A DNA stretch of 21,512 nucleotides from Pseudomonadota bacterium (GTDB lineage: Bacteria; Desulfobacterota; Desulfobacteria; Desulfobacterales; Desulfobacteraceae), in assembly GCA_018816605.1 (NCBI GenBank), contig JAHIVS010000486.1, positions 1 to 21,512 of the forward strand, given 5' to 3'. Every line of letters starts with the position of its first letter. Within the stretch, counting starts at the first letter, position 1. The notes beneath the pieces were generated by a model. The model was not told the DNA's origin. It ran no database searches and was given only the letters and a program-made list of their open reading frames with translations. This document shows positions 14,573 through 21,512 of the stretch, piece after piece. The translations under genes were made by a program, and so were the position numbers.

Positions 14573-16195
14573 TTATTTCCCCGAAACCGCGTCCAAAAGA
14601 TATTGCCCCAATTGGGTATGGTGGAGGACACCGCTAAAAGGCGCCCGGGCGGCATCTGTTCCCTTTGCAAATACCAGGACCGGCGTATTGGTGTGGGCAC
14701 CGGTATTCCAGACAGCATTTTGATCAGAAGCCACTGCCAGGGCCAGAAGGGCATGGTGGTTGCTTTTTTGATAGGTATAAAATTCGTCTTTGTTGTCCAG
14801 TTTGGGCACCTTCTTTGCGTTAAACCTGCGGTCATCTGCCACATAAATGGGATTGTCCTCTGTTTCAAGGATTCTTTCGGCCTGGGACAAGGTGATGGGA
14901 AAAGCGGTATGAAGATTCACAAGCAGGGCCAGGTTTCCGGGGGTTTGTGCCTCTTTTGACAATTGATAAAATTTGTCAAAAATATCCCCATAGCTCAGTT
15001 TCTGGCTGTAAAGCTTATCCAAAACCCCGGGGTCTCCAAAATTATACCCGGGGCTGTAAACGGTATCCTTAAACAATTTTCCGGGCAATTGCCTTGCAGC
15101 AGGCTGGTCCTTGCCCGTATAACTGAAACCAAATCCGCCTGTGGTATGGTCGGCCGTGAGGATGATCAGAGTGTCTTCCCGATTTTCGGCCCAGTTGAGA
15201 ACATGGTTGACCGTTTCATTTAGGCGGAACAGCTCGTGGAGCATGAGCCCCGTGTCATTGGAATGAGCTGCCCAGTCGATTTGTCCCGCCTCAATCATCA
15301 GAAAAAAGCCCTGTTCGTTTTGGGACAAAATCTCAATGGCCTTGGCCGACATCTCCTTTAAGGTCGGGATGGATCTTTTAGGATCATCCAGAGTGTTGGC
15401 CACCGCAATGGCATTGGGAAGGGCTGAATCGGAAAACAGGCCCAGCAGTTTGCCGGTGGCAGCCTCCATCTGGGAGCGGTTAAAGGCCAGGTTGTATCCT
15501 TTTTCCCGGGCAGATGCCAAAAGGTTTTGGCTGTCCTTGCGTCTTGAGCGGATGGGAACTGCCCCCTGGGTGAGTTTTTCCAATTCGCCTCTGACCTGGG
15601 AATCCTTGGTATTGGCTTCTTCGGGTATCCAGGCATCCAGTCCTCCGCCCAGAAGAACATCGGGCCCCGCCGCCAGCATCTCCACTGCAGCGGCGGTTTC
15701 CATTCCCCGATGGGCCTGGTGGGCGGCAAAGGCGGCGGGAGTGGCATGGGTTATCCGGGTGTCTGTGACAAGGCCGACAGATTTTCCTCCTTGAACGGCC
15801 CGCTCAAGAACCGTGATGACCGGATCCCCGTTATAATCCAGACCGATCATTTCAGAACCGGAAAAACGGCCCGTGGCAAGCTGGCTTCCGGAAGCCGCAG
15901 AATCCGGGACCAAAACATTGTGGGCATAGGTCAGAGAGACCCCCAGTGAACCGTTTTTCTCCATCATCCGATCAAAACAGGTGATCCGGTCTTTAATTAC
16001 CGATTGCGGCGCCTGTCTGGCATAGGTCAGCAAAAACCCCACCTGTTCCGGCCCCATGCCATCCCCTATAATCAGGATCACATTCCTGGGTTTGACAATG
16101 GGAGAAAGGGCAGGGGTTTTTTGTTTCCAAGAACAGGAAAACAATGAAAATACCATTAAAAATAGGGTAAGTATTGCAACAAACTTCTCTTTCAT
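14573..16195 (-). CDS. Alkaline phosphatase, lipoprotein
   Basis: Periplasmic phosphomonoesterase of the PhoA superfamily (540 aa) that releases phosphate from organic esters. Signal peptide of about 20 residues ends in a lipobox LFSC with lipidated Cys21. Metal/active-site landmarks: Asp45 in LIIGDGMG, nucleophile Ser99 in VPDSAASGSQLATG, DTRITHATPAAFAAH, EAGQIDWAAHSND, TADHTTGG, and GAHTNTPVLVFAKG near the end. It has the longer insertions common in bacterial PhoA relatives outside E. coli. A possible ribosome site AAGGA lies about 11 nt upstream. No clear Pho box was seen upstream. Confident in family; regulation by phosphate is not supported directly. Confidence 0.95.
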   Translation of the reverse strand: MKEKFVAILTLFLMVFSLFSCSWKQKTPALSPIVKPRNVILIIGDGMGPEQVGFLLTYARQAPQSVIKDRITCFDRMMEKNGSLGVSLTYAHNVLVPDSAASGSQLATGRFSGSEMIGLDYNGDPVITVLERAVQGGKSVGLVTDTRITHATPAAFAAHQAHRGMETAAAVEMLAAGPDVLLGGGLDAWIPEEANTKDSQVRGELEKLTQGAVPIRSRRKDSQNLLASAREKGYNLAFNRSQMEAATGKLLGLFSDSALPNAIAVANTLDDPKRSIPTLKEMSAKAIEILSQNEQGFFLMIEAGQIDWAAHSNDTGLMLHELFRLNETVNHVLNWAENREDTLIILTADHTTGGFGFSYTGKDQPAARQLPGKLFKDTVYSPGYNFGDPGVLDKLYSQKLSYGDIFDKFYQLSKEAQTPGNLALLVNLHTAFPITLSQAERILETEDNPIYVADDRRFNAKKVPKLDNKDEFYTYQKSNHHALLALAVASDQNAVWNTGAHTNTPVLVFAKGTDAARAPFSGVLHHTQLGQYLLDAVSGK

Positions 16196-16403
16196 CTGTT
16201 ATTTATCCTTATCTCCTGGCCTAGATCCCACTGGCGGTTAAATTAAATGCTCAACTTTCGGACTTGGGCTTTGCAGTACCGGTACAGGCTTTTTTTATAA
16301 GTGTATTGTTTTTTTTCTCGTTTGTAAACGGATACTGGGTCCTGATTTTTCTTATTTTTACAGAAGAGGAAACGCCAGGATAGCAACTCTTGATTGCCTG
16401 CCA

Positions 16404-16432
16404 TTGACAGCTTGCGCTGAATCCGGCATAAA
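16404..16432 (+). promoter_or_regulatory. Candidate sigma-70 promoter for the MATE gene
   Basis: TTGACA (16404-16409), 17 bp, CATAAA (16427-16432); start expected near 16439, exactly at the 5' arm of the hairpin described next. No other gene lies between it and the exporter gene. Confidence 0.55.
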
Positions 16433-16436
16433 GGAG

Positions 16437-16472
16437 AAAAGTCCGCTTAAAAATGAAAGCGGACTTTTTTTT
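16437..16472 (+). terminator. Terminator-like hairpin at the 5' end of the MATE gene
   Basis: AAAAGTCCGCTT (16437-16448) pairs perfectly with AAGCGGACTTTT (16457-16468) around an 8-nt loop; eight T residues end at 16472. This is a textbook intrinsic terminator. Its loop and 3' arm contain ATG 16453, the most upstream in-frame start of the exporter. It either blocks read-through into the exporter or attenuates it. By sequence it also works partly on the other strand (four T). Confidence 0.75.
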
Positions 16473-16491
16473 ATGGAGCATGACAGGGTGT

Positions 16492-17856
16492 ATGGAAAAA
16501 TATTTTAATCAGATCAATATAAACTTTATCCGGCTGCTGTTAAAGCTGGCATTGCCCATTGCATTGCAGACCTTTCTGGGGTCCTCCATGGCCCTTGTGG
16601 ATATATTGATGATCGGGCAATTGAATGAAGCGGCCATTGCCGCCGTCGGTATTGCCAATCAATTTTTCTTTATGTTCATGATCCTGCAGTTCGGAATTCA
16701 CGGCGGGGTGGCCATTTTTACCGCCCAATACTGGGGAAGTGGGGATCTGGTCCATGTCAAAAAACTTTCAGGAATAGGGCTGATTGCCGGACTTGCCCTG
16801 GGGGCCGTGTTTACATTTGCAACAATGGTCATCCCCGATGCCATGATGGAATTGTTTTCAAAGGACACCCAGGTTATTGGTCTGGGGTCTGAATATTTAT
16901 GGATTGTGGGGTTTAGTTTTGGGATATCGGTATTCACCTTTTCCTATATGAACAATTTGAGAAGCATGGAGATTGTCAAGCCCCCCATGTACGCGAGCAT
17001 GATAGCCGTGGTTCTCAATCTGGCCCTCAATTACATCCTGATTTTCGGCAAAATGGGATTCCCGGCCATGGGGGTTAATGGGGCAGCCATTGCCACCTGT
17101 ATTTCAAAATTTGTCGAAGGGTTTACCCTCATGGCCATGGTCCATTGGAAAAAATATCCCATTGCGGCCAGCATTTCGGAAATGCTTGATTTTGATGCCG
17201 CTTTTGCCAGACGCGTGCTCAAGACCTGCTGGCCTGTTTTTTTAAATGAGTTGGTCTGGGTGAGCGGAGTCAGTATTTACAACATCGTTTATGCCAGGAT
17301 CGGGACAGAATCCATTGCTGCGGTGAATATTGTGGTATCCATTGAAAACTTCATCCTTATTCCGTTTTTCGGAATGTTTTTTGCCGGTTCCACCATCATC
17401 GGCAACAGCATTGGCGCCGGCAGACCAAAGGACGCCTATTTGTACGGCAAATTTCTTCTGGCCATTCAATTTTCCATGGGAATCCTGGCCGGCGGATTGA
17501 TGATCCTGTCCCGGGATACGATTCTGTCCTTCTACAATCTCTCGGAAGACGCTTACCGCAACGCCTATCACCTGATGTTTGTGTCCGGCACCATTCTGTG
17601 TGTGAAGATTACCAATTTTACCAATATTGTTTCTGTGTTGCGGGGAGGGGGAGATACCCGGTTCGGGTTTTTACTGGACCTGACCGGTGTCTGGTGCATC
17701 GGGATTCCCATTGCCTTTTTTGCAGCATTTTATCTGCACCTGCCCGTTTACTGGGTCATGGCCCTGGTTGTGACAGAAGAAATCTATAAACTGGGCCTGG
17801 GAATTCCCCGGTTTTTCTCCCGCAAATGGATAAAAAACCTGGCCGACCAAACCTGA
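16492..17856 (+). CDS. MATE-family multidrug/toxin exporter
   Basis: Twelve-helix inner-membrane exporter (454 aa from this start) driven by Na+ or H+. It opens with LLLKLALPIALQTFLGSSMALVDILMIG, the usual MATE first helix, with a second related half beginning LKTCWPVFLNELVWVSGVSIYNIVYA, as expected for the two six-helix repeats. In-frame ATG codons at 16453 and 16480 are less likely: 16453 lies inside a terminator hairpin and is 16 nt from AAGGAG, and 16480 has a 1-nt spacing. ATG 16492 follows AGGG but with only 3 nt, so the start is not settled. Substrate unknown. Its 3' end lies 11 bp from the convergent permease gene. Confident in family. Confidence 0.93.
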   Translation: MEKYFNQININFIRLLLKLALPIALQTFLGSSMALVDILMIGQLNEAAIAAVGIANQFFFMFMILQFGIHGGVAIFTAQYWGSGDLVHVKKLSGIGLIAGLALGAVFTFATMVIPDAMMELFSKDTQVIGLGSEYLWIVGFSFGISVFTFSYMNNLRSMEIVKPPMYASMIAVVLNLALNYILIFGKMGFPAMGVNGAAIATCISKFVEGFTLMAMVHWKKYPIAASISEMLDFDAAFARRVLKTCWPVFLNELVWVSGVSIYNIVYARIGTESIAAVNIVVSIENFILIPFFGMFFAGSTIIGNSIGAGRPKDAYLYGKFLLAIQFSMGILAGGLMILSRDTILSFYNLSEDAYRNAYHLMFVSGTILCVKITNFTNIVSVLRGGGDTRFGFLLDLTGVWCIGIPIAFFAAFYLHLPVYWVMALVVTEEIYKLGLGIPRFFSRKWIKNLADQT

Positions 17857-17867
17857 CCGCCCATGGA

Positions 17868-20423
17868 TCAGGTATTTTTCAGAAGCGTGACCGGTTTTGT
17901 GTTCATGACTTTCCAGGAGCCGGTCAGGGCGGTTCCCATGCAGACGCCTGTGGTCAAAATCAGAATCACAAGACAGGCCAGAAGGTCAAATTGCCAGAGG
18001 CTGTCAAAAAAATACCAGGCAATGGCCCTGGAACACCCGAAGCTCAGGACAAGGGCAACCAGGGAAGCGGTAAATCCGATAAACCCGAACTCCAGAAGGG
18101 TGATGCCCCGGATCATGTCGAAATCAGCTCCCAGCACCTTTAAAAGCGTAACCTGGCGTTCATTTTTCCGGGCTTCATGGCGGACAATGGAAAAAATGGA
18201 AACAAGGCCGGCGGCAATGGCCAGCCAGGCCATGAACCGGATGGACAGGGAAAGCCGGTCACTGATATCCAGAAGGGTTTTGGCCATCTGGGTCACATCA
18301 ATGATGGAGATATTGGGAAACGCGTTTACAATCTTATTTTTCAAGTTTTGGCGATCTTCCGGTGCCACCCGGGAAATCGCCGCCAGATAGGTCTTGGGCG
18401 CATCATTTAAGACCCCGTCCTGGAAGAGCAGATAAAAATTGGGCTGAAAACTGTTCCAGCGGACCTTGCGGATATTGACCACCCGCCCCTCCAAAAAGAT
18501 GCCCTGGATGTCAATGCCCAGGATATCCCCCAGGGACAGGCCGTGTTCTTGGGCAAAGGACTTGGCAACAGAAATCTCAAAGGGCAACCCTGCCTCAAAG
18601 TCCCAGGGGGTCTGGGACAACGCTTTTCCCTGGACAATGGTTTCCGAAACATCCAGAAGGCTGCGATGGGAAAAATTAAACTCCAGCCGTCTTCCCCGGG
18701 GCCGGACCCCGGAGCCTTTCTCCGCCTTCTCTCCATAAAACGCTTGTTTGTTCTTCAGGAGAATCCGTCCCCGGACCATGGGAGAGATATTGGTCAGATC
18801 CGCATCCTCCTGCCCGATAAACGCCATAAAGGGCTTTTTTTGTTCTTCCTGGATATCCACCAGGAAAAAAACCGGAATTTTCAGACCTTCGGGCCGCATG
18901 ATCTCCGTCTGCAGCCCCTTTTGCACCTGGGGAATAATGGAAATCAAAAAAGTGCCCATGGCAATGGTCACAAAACAGGACAAAGAAGACCACTTGTTTC
19001 GGTACAGGTTCCGGAAGGCGATTTTTGCCGTCAGGTGCCGGGTGCTGAAAAAAAATTTACATCCGGAAAAAACACACCAGCCCATTCCGGCCAAAAAGAG
19101 CATTGCCAAAAGAAAGCCAAGGGCGAAAATACTGCCGTTTACCATGGAACCGGCCACTGCCATACAGACCAGAAAAAAAGCGCCAATTCCGGGCAAAAAA
19201 CCGATTCCCTGCCAGAATGCCATCCGAAGATTTCCTGGTCCGGCATCGCCTTTGAGCAAGTGCAATGGTTTTACCCCGAAAATACGGACAAATACGGGCA
19301 GGCAGAAAAAAAAACTGCCGACCATGCCCATGCCCACTGCCAATACAAGGGTGGCAGGATCTGTGGAAAGGCGGATATCCGCAGGAATCAACCCCTTAAA
19401 AATAACAGGAAATGCGGGAACCAGGAGAAAAGAGAGAAGGACGGCCAGAAAAGAGGCCAGGGCCCCGAGGGCGATGAGCTGAACGCTCACATACAGATAA
19501 ATCTCTGATTGCTTTGCCCCGATACCCATGAGAACCGCCATCTCCCGCTGCTTCATGTTCAGATACCCCCGGAACAGATAGGCCGTGGCAATACCCGCCA
19601 GGAACAGGGCCACAATACTGGTAAGGCCCAGGTAGCCGGTAAAATACCCGGTAATCTTTCCCAGCCGGTTGTTCACATCCCGGCTGCCGTAGACACTGAC
19701 CCGGGGCTGGCCCTGGGAATTATGGGAAAACCCCCGGCCCAGGCGCTCAACCAACTTGGAAATATCGGTTCCCGGGCTGAACCGATAATAATAGAGATAC
19801 CGGATTCTGCTGCCAAAGCGGATCAAACCGGTTTCTTCCAATTGTCCCATGCCCATATAAATTTTAGGGGCCAGCTCAACCGCAGTCAAGGATCTGTCCG
19901 GATCTTTTTTAAAAAAATCCTGGACATAAAAATGTTTATTGCCCAACACAAGGGAGGTATTCACAGAAGCAGTATCCCCGATGCCCAGGGCATGGGCCGT
20001 GTCCCGGGTCATGAACAGACCGGGATTTTTCTGGATATCTGTTTGGGGACCCCCGCCCTCAAGCAAAAAACTGCCGTACAGGGGATAGGCGTTGTCAATG
20101 GCCATCACCATTACCAGGCGGGCATTGTCCGCTGTCCTGACCATGGTGTAAAACCGGACAAGCCGGGCATGGGCCGTGGTATCGGTTCCCATGATACCGT
20201 CTGCCAGGGCAAGTTCTGACGGCGTCAAGGGGCTGTTGGCCGACAACACCAGGTCTGCTGTTAAGATTTCCTTTAAATTTTCATCCAAATGCCGGTCCAG
20301 GGAACTGCCGAAAGAATGGATGGCAATAAACCCGGCAAGGCCCAGGGCAAGATTGACCGTGAAAAAAAAGGCAAAGCCTTTGTTTTCCATCAATTCCCGG
20401 ATGCCCAATCGAATCCAGAGCAT
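17868..20423 (-). CDS. ABC transporter permease, FtsX-like (YbbP type)
   Basis: Large inner-membrane permease (851 aa) with two FtsX-like units: an N-terminal helix (about 17-35), a long periplasmic part, three or four helices at about 250-380, two helices around 400-450, a further anchor near 475, a second periplasmic part, and three C-terminal helices (about 710-850). This is the architecture of E. coli YbbP, partner of the ATPase YbbA. ATG 20423 overlaps the ATPase stop (TGATG), so translation is coupled; a TTG 12 bp upstream is less likely. Members of this type are thought to move or extract lipids or lipid-like compounds across the envelope, not to import sugars. No substrate-binding gene is nearby. 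Confident in class; substrate unknown. Confidence 0.93.
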   Translation of the reverse strand: MLWIRLGIRELMENKGFAFFFTVNLALGLAGFIAIHSFGSSLDRHLDENLKEILTADLVLSANSPLTPSELALADGIMGTDTTAHARLVRFYTMVRTADNARLVMVMAIDNAYPLYGSFLLEGGGPQTDIQKNPGLFMTRDTAHALGIGDTASVNTSLVLGNKHFYVQDFFKKDPDRSLTAVELAPKIYMGMGQLEETGLIRFGSRIRYLYYYRFSPGTDISKLVERLGRGFSHNSQGQPRVSVYGSRDVNNRLGKITGYFTGYLGLTSIVALFLAGIATAYLFRGYLNMKQREMAVLMGIGAKQSEIYLYVSVQLIALGALASFLAVLLSFLLVPAFPVIFKGLIPADIRLSTDPATLVLAVGMGMVGSFFFCLPVFVRIFGVKPLHLLKGDAGPGNLRMAFWQGIGFLPGIGAFFLVCMAVAGSMVNGSIFALGFLLAMLFLAGMGWCVFSGCKFFFSTRHLTAKIAFRNLYRNKWSSLSCFVTIAMGTFLISIIPQVQKGLQTEIMRPEGLKIPVFFLVDIQEEQKKPFMAFIGQEDADLTNISPMVRGRILLKNKQAFYGEKAEKGSGVRPRGRRLEFNFSHRSLLDVSETIVQGKALSQTPWDFEAGLPFEISVAKSFAQEHGLSLGDILGIDIQGIFLEGRVVNIRKVRWNSFQPNFYLLFQDGVLNDAPKTYLAAISRVAPEDRQNLKNKIVNAFPNISIIDVTQMAKTLLDISDRLSLSIRFMAWLAIAAGLVSIFSIVRHEARKNERQVTLLKVLGADFDMIRGITLLEFGFIGFTASLVALVLSFGCSRAIAWYFFDSLWQFDLLACLVILILTTGVCMGTALTGSWKVMNTKPVTLLKNT

Positions 20424-21085
20424 CAGACCAGACAACCTTGATCAAGGGTTCGGATCTTCCGGCATTGCCGGGCCAGATTTGGGTTGTGGGTCACCAGAAT
20501 CAGGCTTTTCTTTTCCTTTTCCACCAGGTCGAACAACAATTGGGCCACTTTTTTCCCGGTTGCAATATCCAGGTTTCCCGTGGGCTCATCTGCCAGCAAC
20601 AGGGCAGGCTTGATGACCAGGGCCCTTGCAATGGCCACCCGCTGGCACTCTCCTCCGCTGAGCTGTCCGGGCAGATGATGCTGGCGGTCGGCCAACCCCA
20701 CCTGTTCCAGCAGGAGATCGGTCCGTTCTTTAATGCAGTCCTGCCGGAGAATCTCCAGGGGCAGACTGATGTTTTCCCTGGCGGACAAATGGGGCATCAG
20801 ATGAAACTGCTGGAAAATCATCCCGATCTTCAGCGCCCTGTACCGGGCAAGAAGGTTTTCCTTCATGGCAGACAAATCCTGTCCCTCTAGAATCACCTGG
20901 CCTGAATCCGGATTGTCCAGGCCTGCAATCAGGGAAAGAAGGGTGGTTTTTCCACTGCCCGACTGTCCGACGATGGCAGTGGTTTCACCGGCATCCAGGG
21001 TGAAGCTCACTTGATTTAAAACCGCAAGGGGCTGGGACCTTACCTGGTGAAAGGATTTACAAACTGCCTTGATCTCCAGTATCAT
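20423..21085 (-). CDS. ABC transporter ATPase (YbbA/LolD type)
   Basis: Nucleotide-binding subunit (220 aa) that powers the FtsX-like permease. Walker A GQSGSGKTT (40-48), Q-loop FQQFHLMPHLS (91-101), signature LSGGECQ (142-148), Walker B LLLADEPTGNLD (162-173) and switch His200 are all present. Short length and DEPTGNLD are typical of the LolD/MacB/YbbA group. The ATG overlaps the stop of the upstream esterase by 4 bp (ATGA) and GGAG is 5 nt away; its own stop overlaps the permease start. The trio is one translationally coupled operon. Very confident. Confidence 0.96.
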   Translation of the reverse strand: MILEIKAVCKSFHQVRSQPLAVLNQVSFTLDAGETTAIVGQSGSGKTTLLSLIAGLDNPDSGQVILEGQDLSAMKENLLARYRALKIGMIFQQFHLMPHLSARENISLPLEILRQDCIKERTDLLLEQVGLADRQHHLPGQLSGGECQRVAIARALVIKPALLLADEPTGNLDIATGKKVAQLLFDLVEKEKKSLILVTHNPNLARQCRKIRTLDQGCLV

Positions 21086-21512
21086 AATTGCTCCAGAATA
21101 AAGGGAAAAACCGTGGCTGCAATGATTTTGTGACCTTCCTGGTTGGGATGGATGCCGTCGGCCTGGTTCAGGGACGCTATGCCTGCCACATCCTTTAATA
21201 AAAAAGGGATAAAAGACAGGTGATATTTTTCTGCCAGCGCCTCAAACACCCTGGCAAACTCATTTGAATACTCCGGCCCGTAATTGGGCGGAATTTTCAT
21301 GCCGGCCAGAACAACCCGGATATGGTTCTTTTTTGCCAGGACAATGGTCTTGTCCAGGTTTTGGGCCATTTCTTCAGTGGAAAGCCCCCGCAAGCCGTCA
21401 TTGGCCCCCAGGGCCAGCACCAGAATTTTGGGTTTTGCCCTTAAAAACCACTTGAGCCGGGACAGCGCCCCTGCGGTTGTGGAGCCGCTGATACTGCCGT
21501 TAATAATTTTAA
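21082..21512 (-). CDS. tesA: SGNH-type esterase/thioesterase, 5' end outside the window
   Basis: The frame stays open to the right edge, so the gene starts beyond 21512 and an internal GTG at 21420 is not its start. The visible 143 residues match the TesA/arylesterase branch of SGNH hydrolases: block II NGSISGSTTAGAL, block III ALGANDGLRG (Asn of the oxyanion hole), KIPPNYG, and block V ADGIHPN with the catalytic Asp and His. Block I (GDS, nucleophile Ser) and the expected signal peptide lie outside. TesA is a periplasmic esterase/lysophospholipase. It is translationally coupled to the ATPase behind it, the same neighbours as in E. coli, where tesA is next to ybbA-ybbP but divergent. Confident. 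Confidence 0.92.
   Translation of the reverse strand, partial: KIINGSISGSTTAGALSRLKWFLRAKPKILVLALGANDGLRGLSTEEMAQNLDKTIVLAKKNHIRVVLAGMKIPPNYGPEYSNEFARVFEALAEKYHLSFIPFLLKDVAGIASLNQADGIHPNQEGHKIIAATVFPFILEQL

Noticed and set aside
16276..16297. Palindrome GTACCGGTAC followed by a T-run upstream of the MATE gene
   Set aside because: The stem has no room for a loop and the flanks do not pair well, so a terminator call would be weak.
16250..16436. Possible riboswitch ahead of the MATE gene
   Set aside because: I compared it from memory with guanidine, c-di-GMP, TPP, cobalamin and FMN classes and saw no matching core. The downstream terminator is real but a ligand sensor is not supported.
16251..16481. 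76-aa minus-strand frame between phosphatase and exporter
   Set aside because: It runs through the terminator hairpin and promoter of the exporter and reads as low-complexity Lys/Ser sequence.
18543..19508. Long plus-strand frame (321 aa) opposite the permease gene
   Set aside because: It is antisense to a clearly coding FtsX-like permease; the peptide is Lys/Gly/Gln-rich, as expected for a shadow.

Overview
The window reads like the chromosome of a Gram-negative, sulfate-reducer-type deltaproteobacterium (Desulfobacterales is my best guess). Support: an NtrC-type two-component pair next to a textbook sigma-54 promoter, small Cys-rich proteins of a kind I associate with that group, a SerA/SlcC-type dehydrogenase, a lipoprotein alkaline phosphatase, and an acyl-CoA ligase with an XRE-cupin regulator. 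The assignment is by impression, not by search.

Left block (1-7097, all +): the 3' part of a membrane sensor histidine kinase, its sigma-54-dependent response regulator, a near-perfect -24/-12 promoter, a small HEAT-repeat-like protein, a strong 13-bp inverted repeat, then a three-gene proton-translocating transhydrogenase set (pntA, a short alpha-2 subunit, pntB). The pntB product is the most unusual object here. At 658 aa it is about 200 residues longer than a usual PntB because its nucleotide-binding domain III is present twice in tandem. In both copies the Lys-Arg-Ser that grips the 2'-phosphate of NADP(H) is replaced (Asn-Leu-Asp and Asn-Tyr-Asp), and the membrane His corresponding to E. 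coli beta-His91 is Asn. Together with its dedicated-looking sigma-54 control, this suggests a divergent, regulated relative of transhydrogenase whose second nucleotide may not be NADP(H).

Middle block (7098-8700): a patch of very small Cys-rich or zinc-ribbon genes, one (7172-7348) too short for routine calling, then a fragment of a TetR-type regulator that looks like a remnant, and one small unknown gene on the minus strand. By eye the sequence left of about 8.2 kb is more AT-rich than the sequence to its right.

Right block (8.7-21.5 kb): XRE-cupin regulator plus AMP-forming acyl-CoA ligase (+); an ornithine-type aminotransferase (-) divergent from a GcvA-like LysR regulator (+); a small DUF6812-like protein and a 2-hydroxyacid dehydrogenase (+); a lipoprotein alkaline phosphatase (-); a MATE exporter (+) whose 5' end carries a terminator-like hairpin; and, at the right edge on the minus strand, a tightly overlapping tesA-ybbA-ybbP-type cluster (SGNH esterase, ABC ATPase, FtsX-like permease). 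No tRNA, rRNA, CRISPR array, insertion sequence or phage module was seen.
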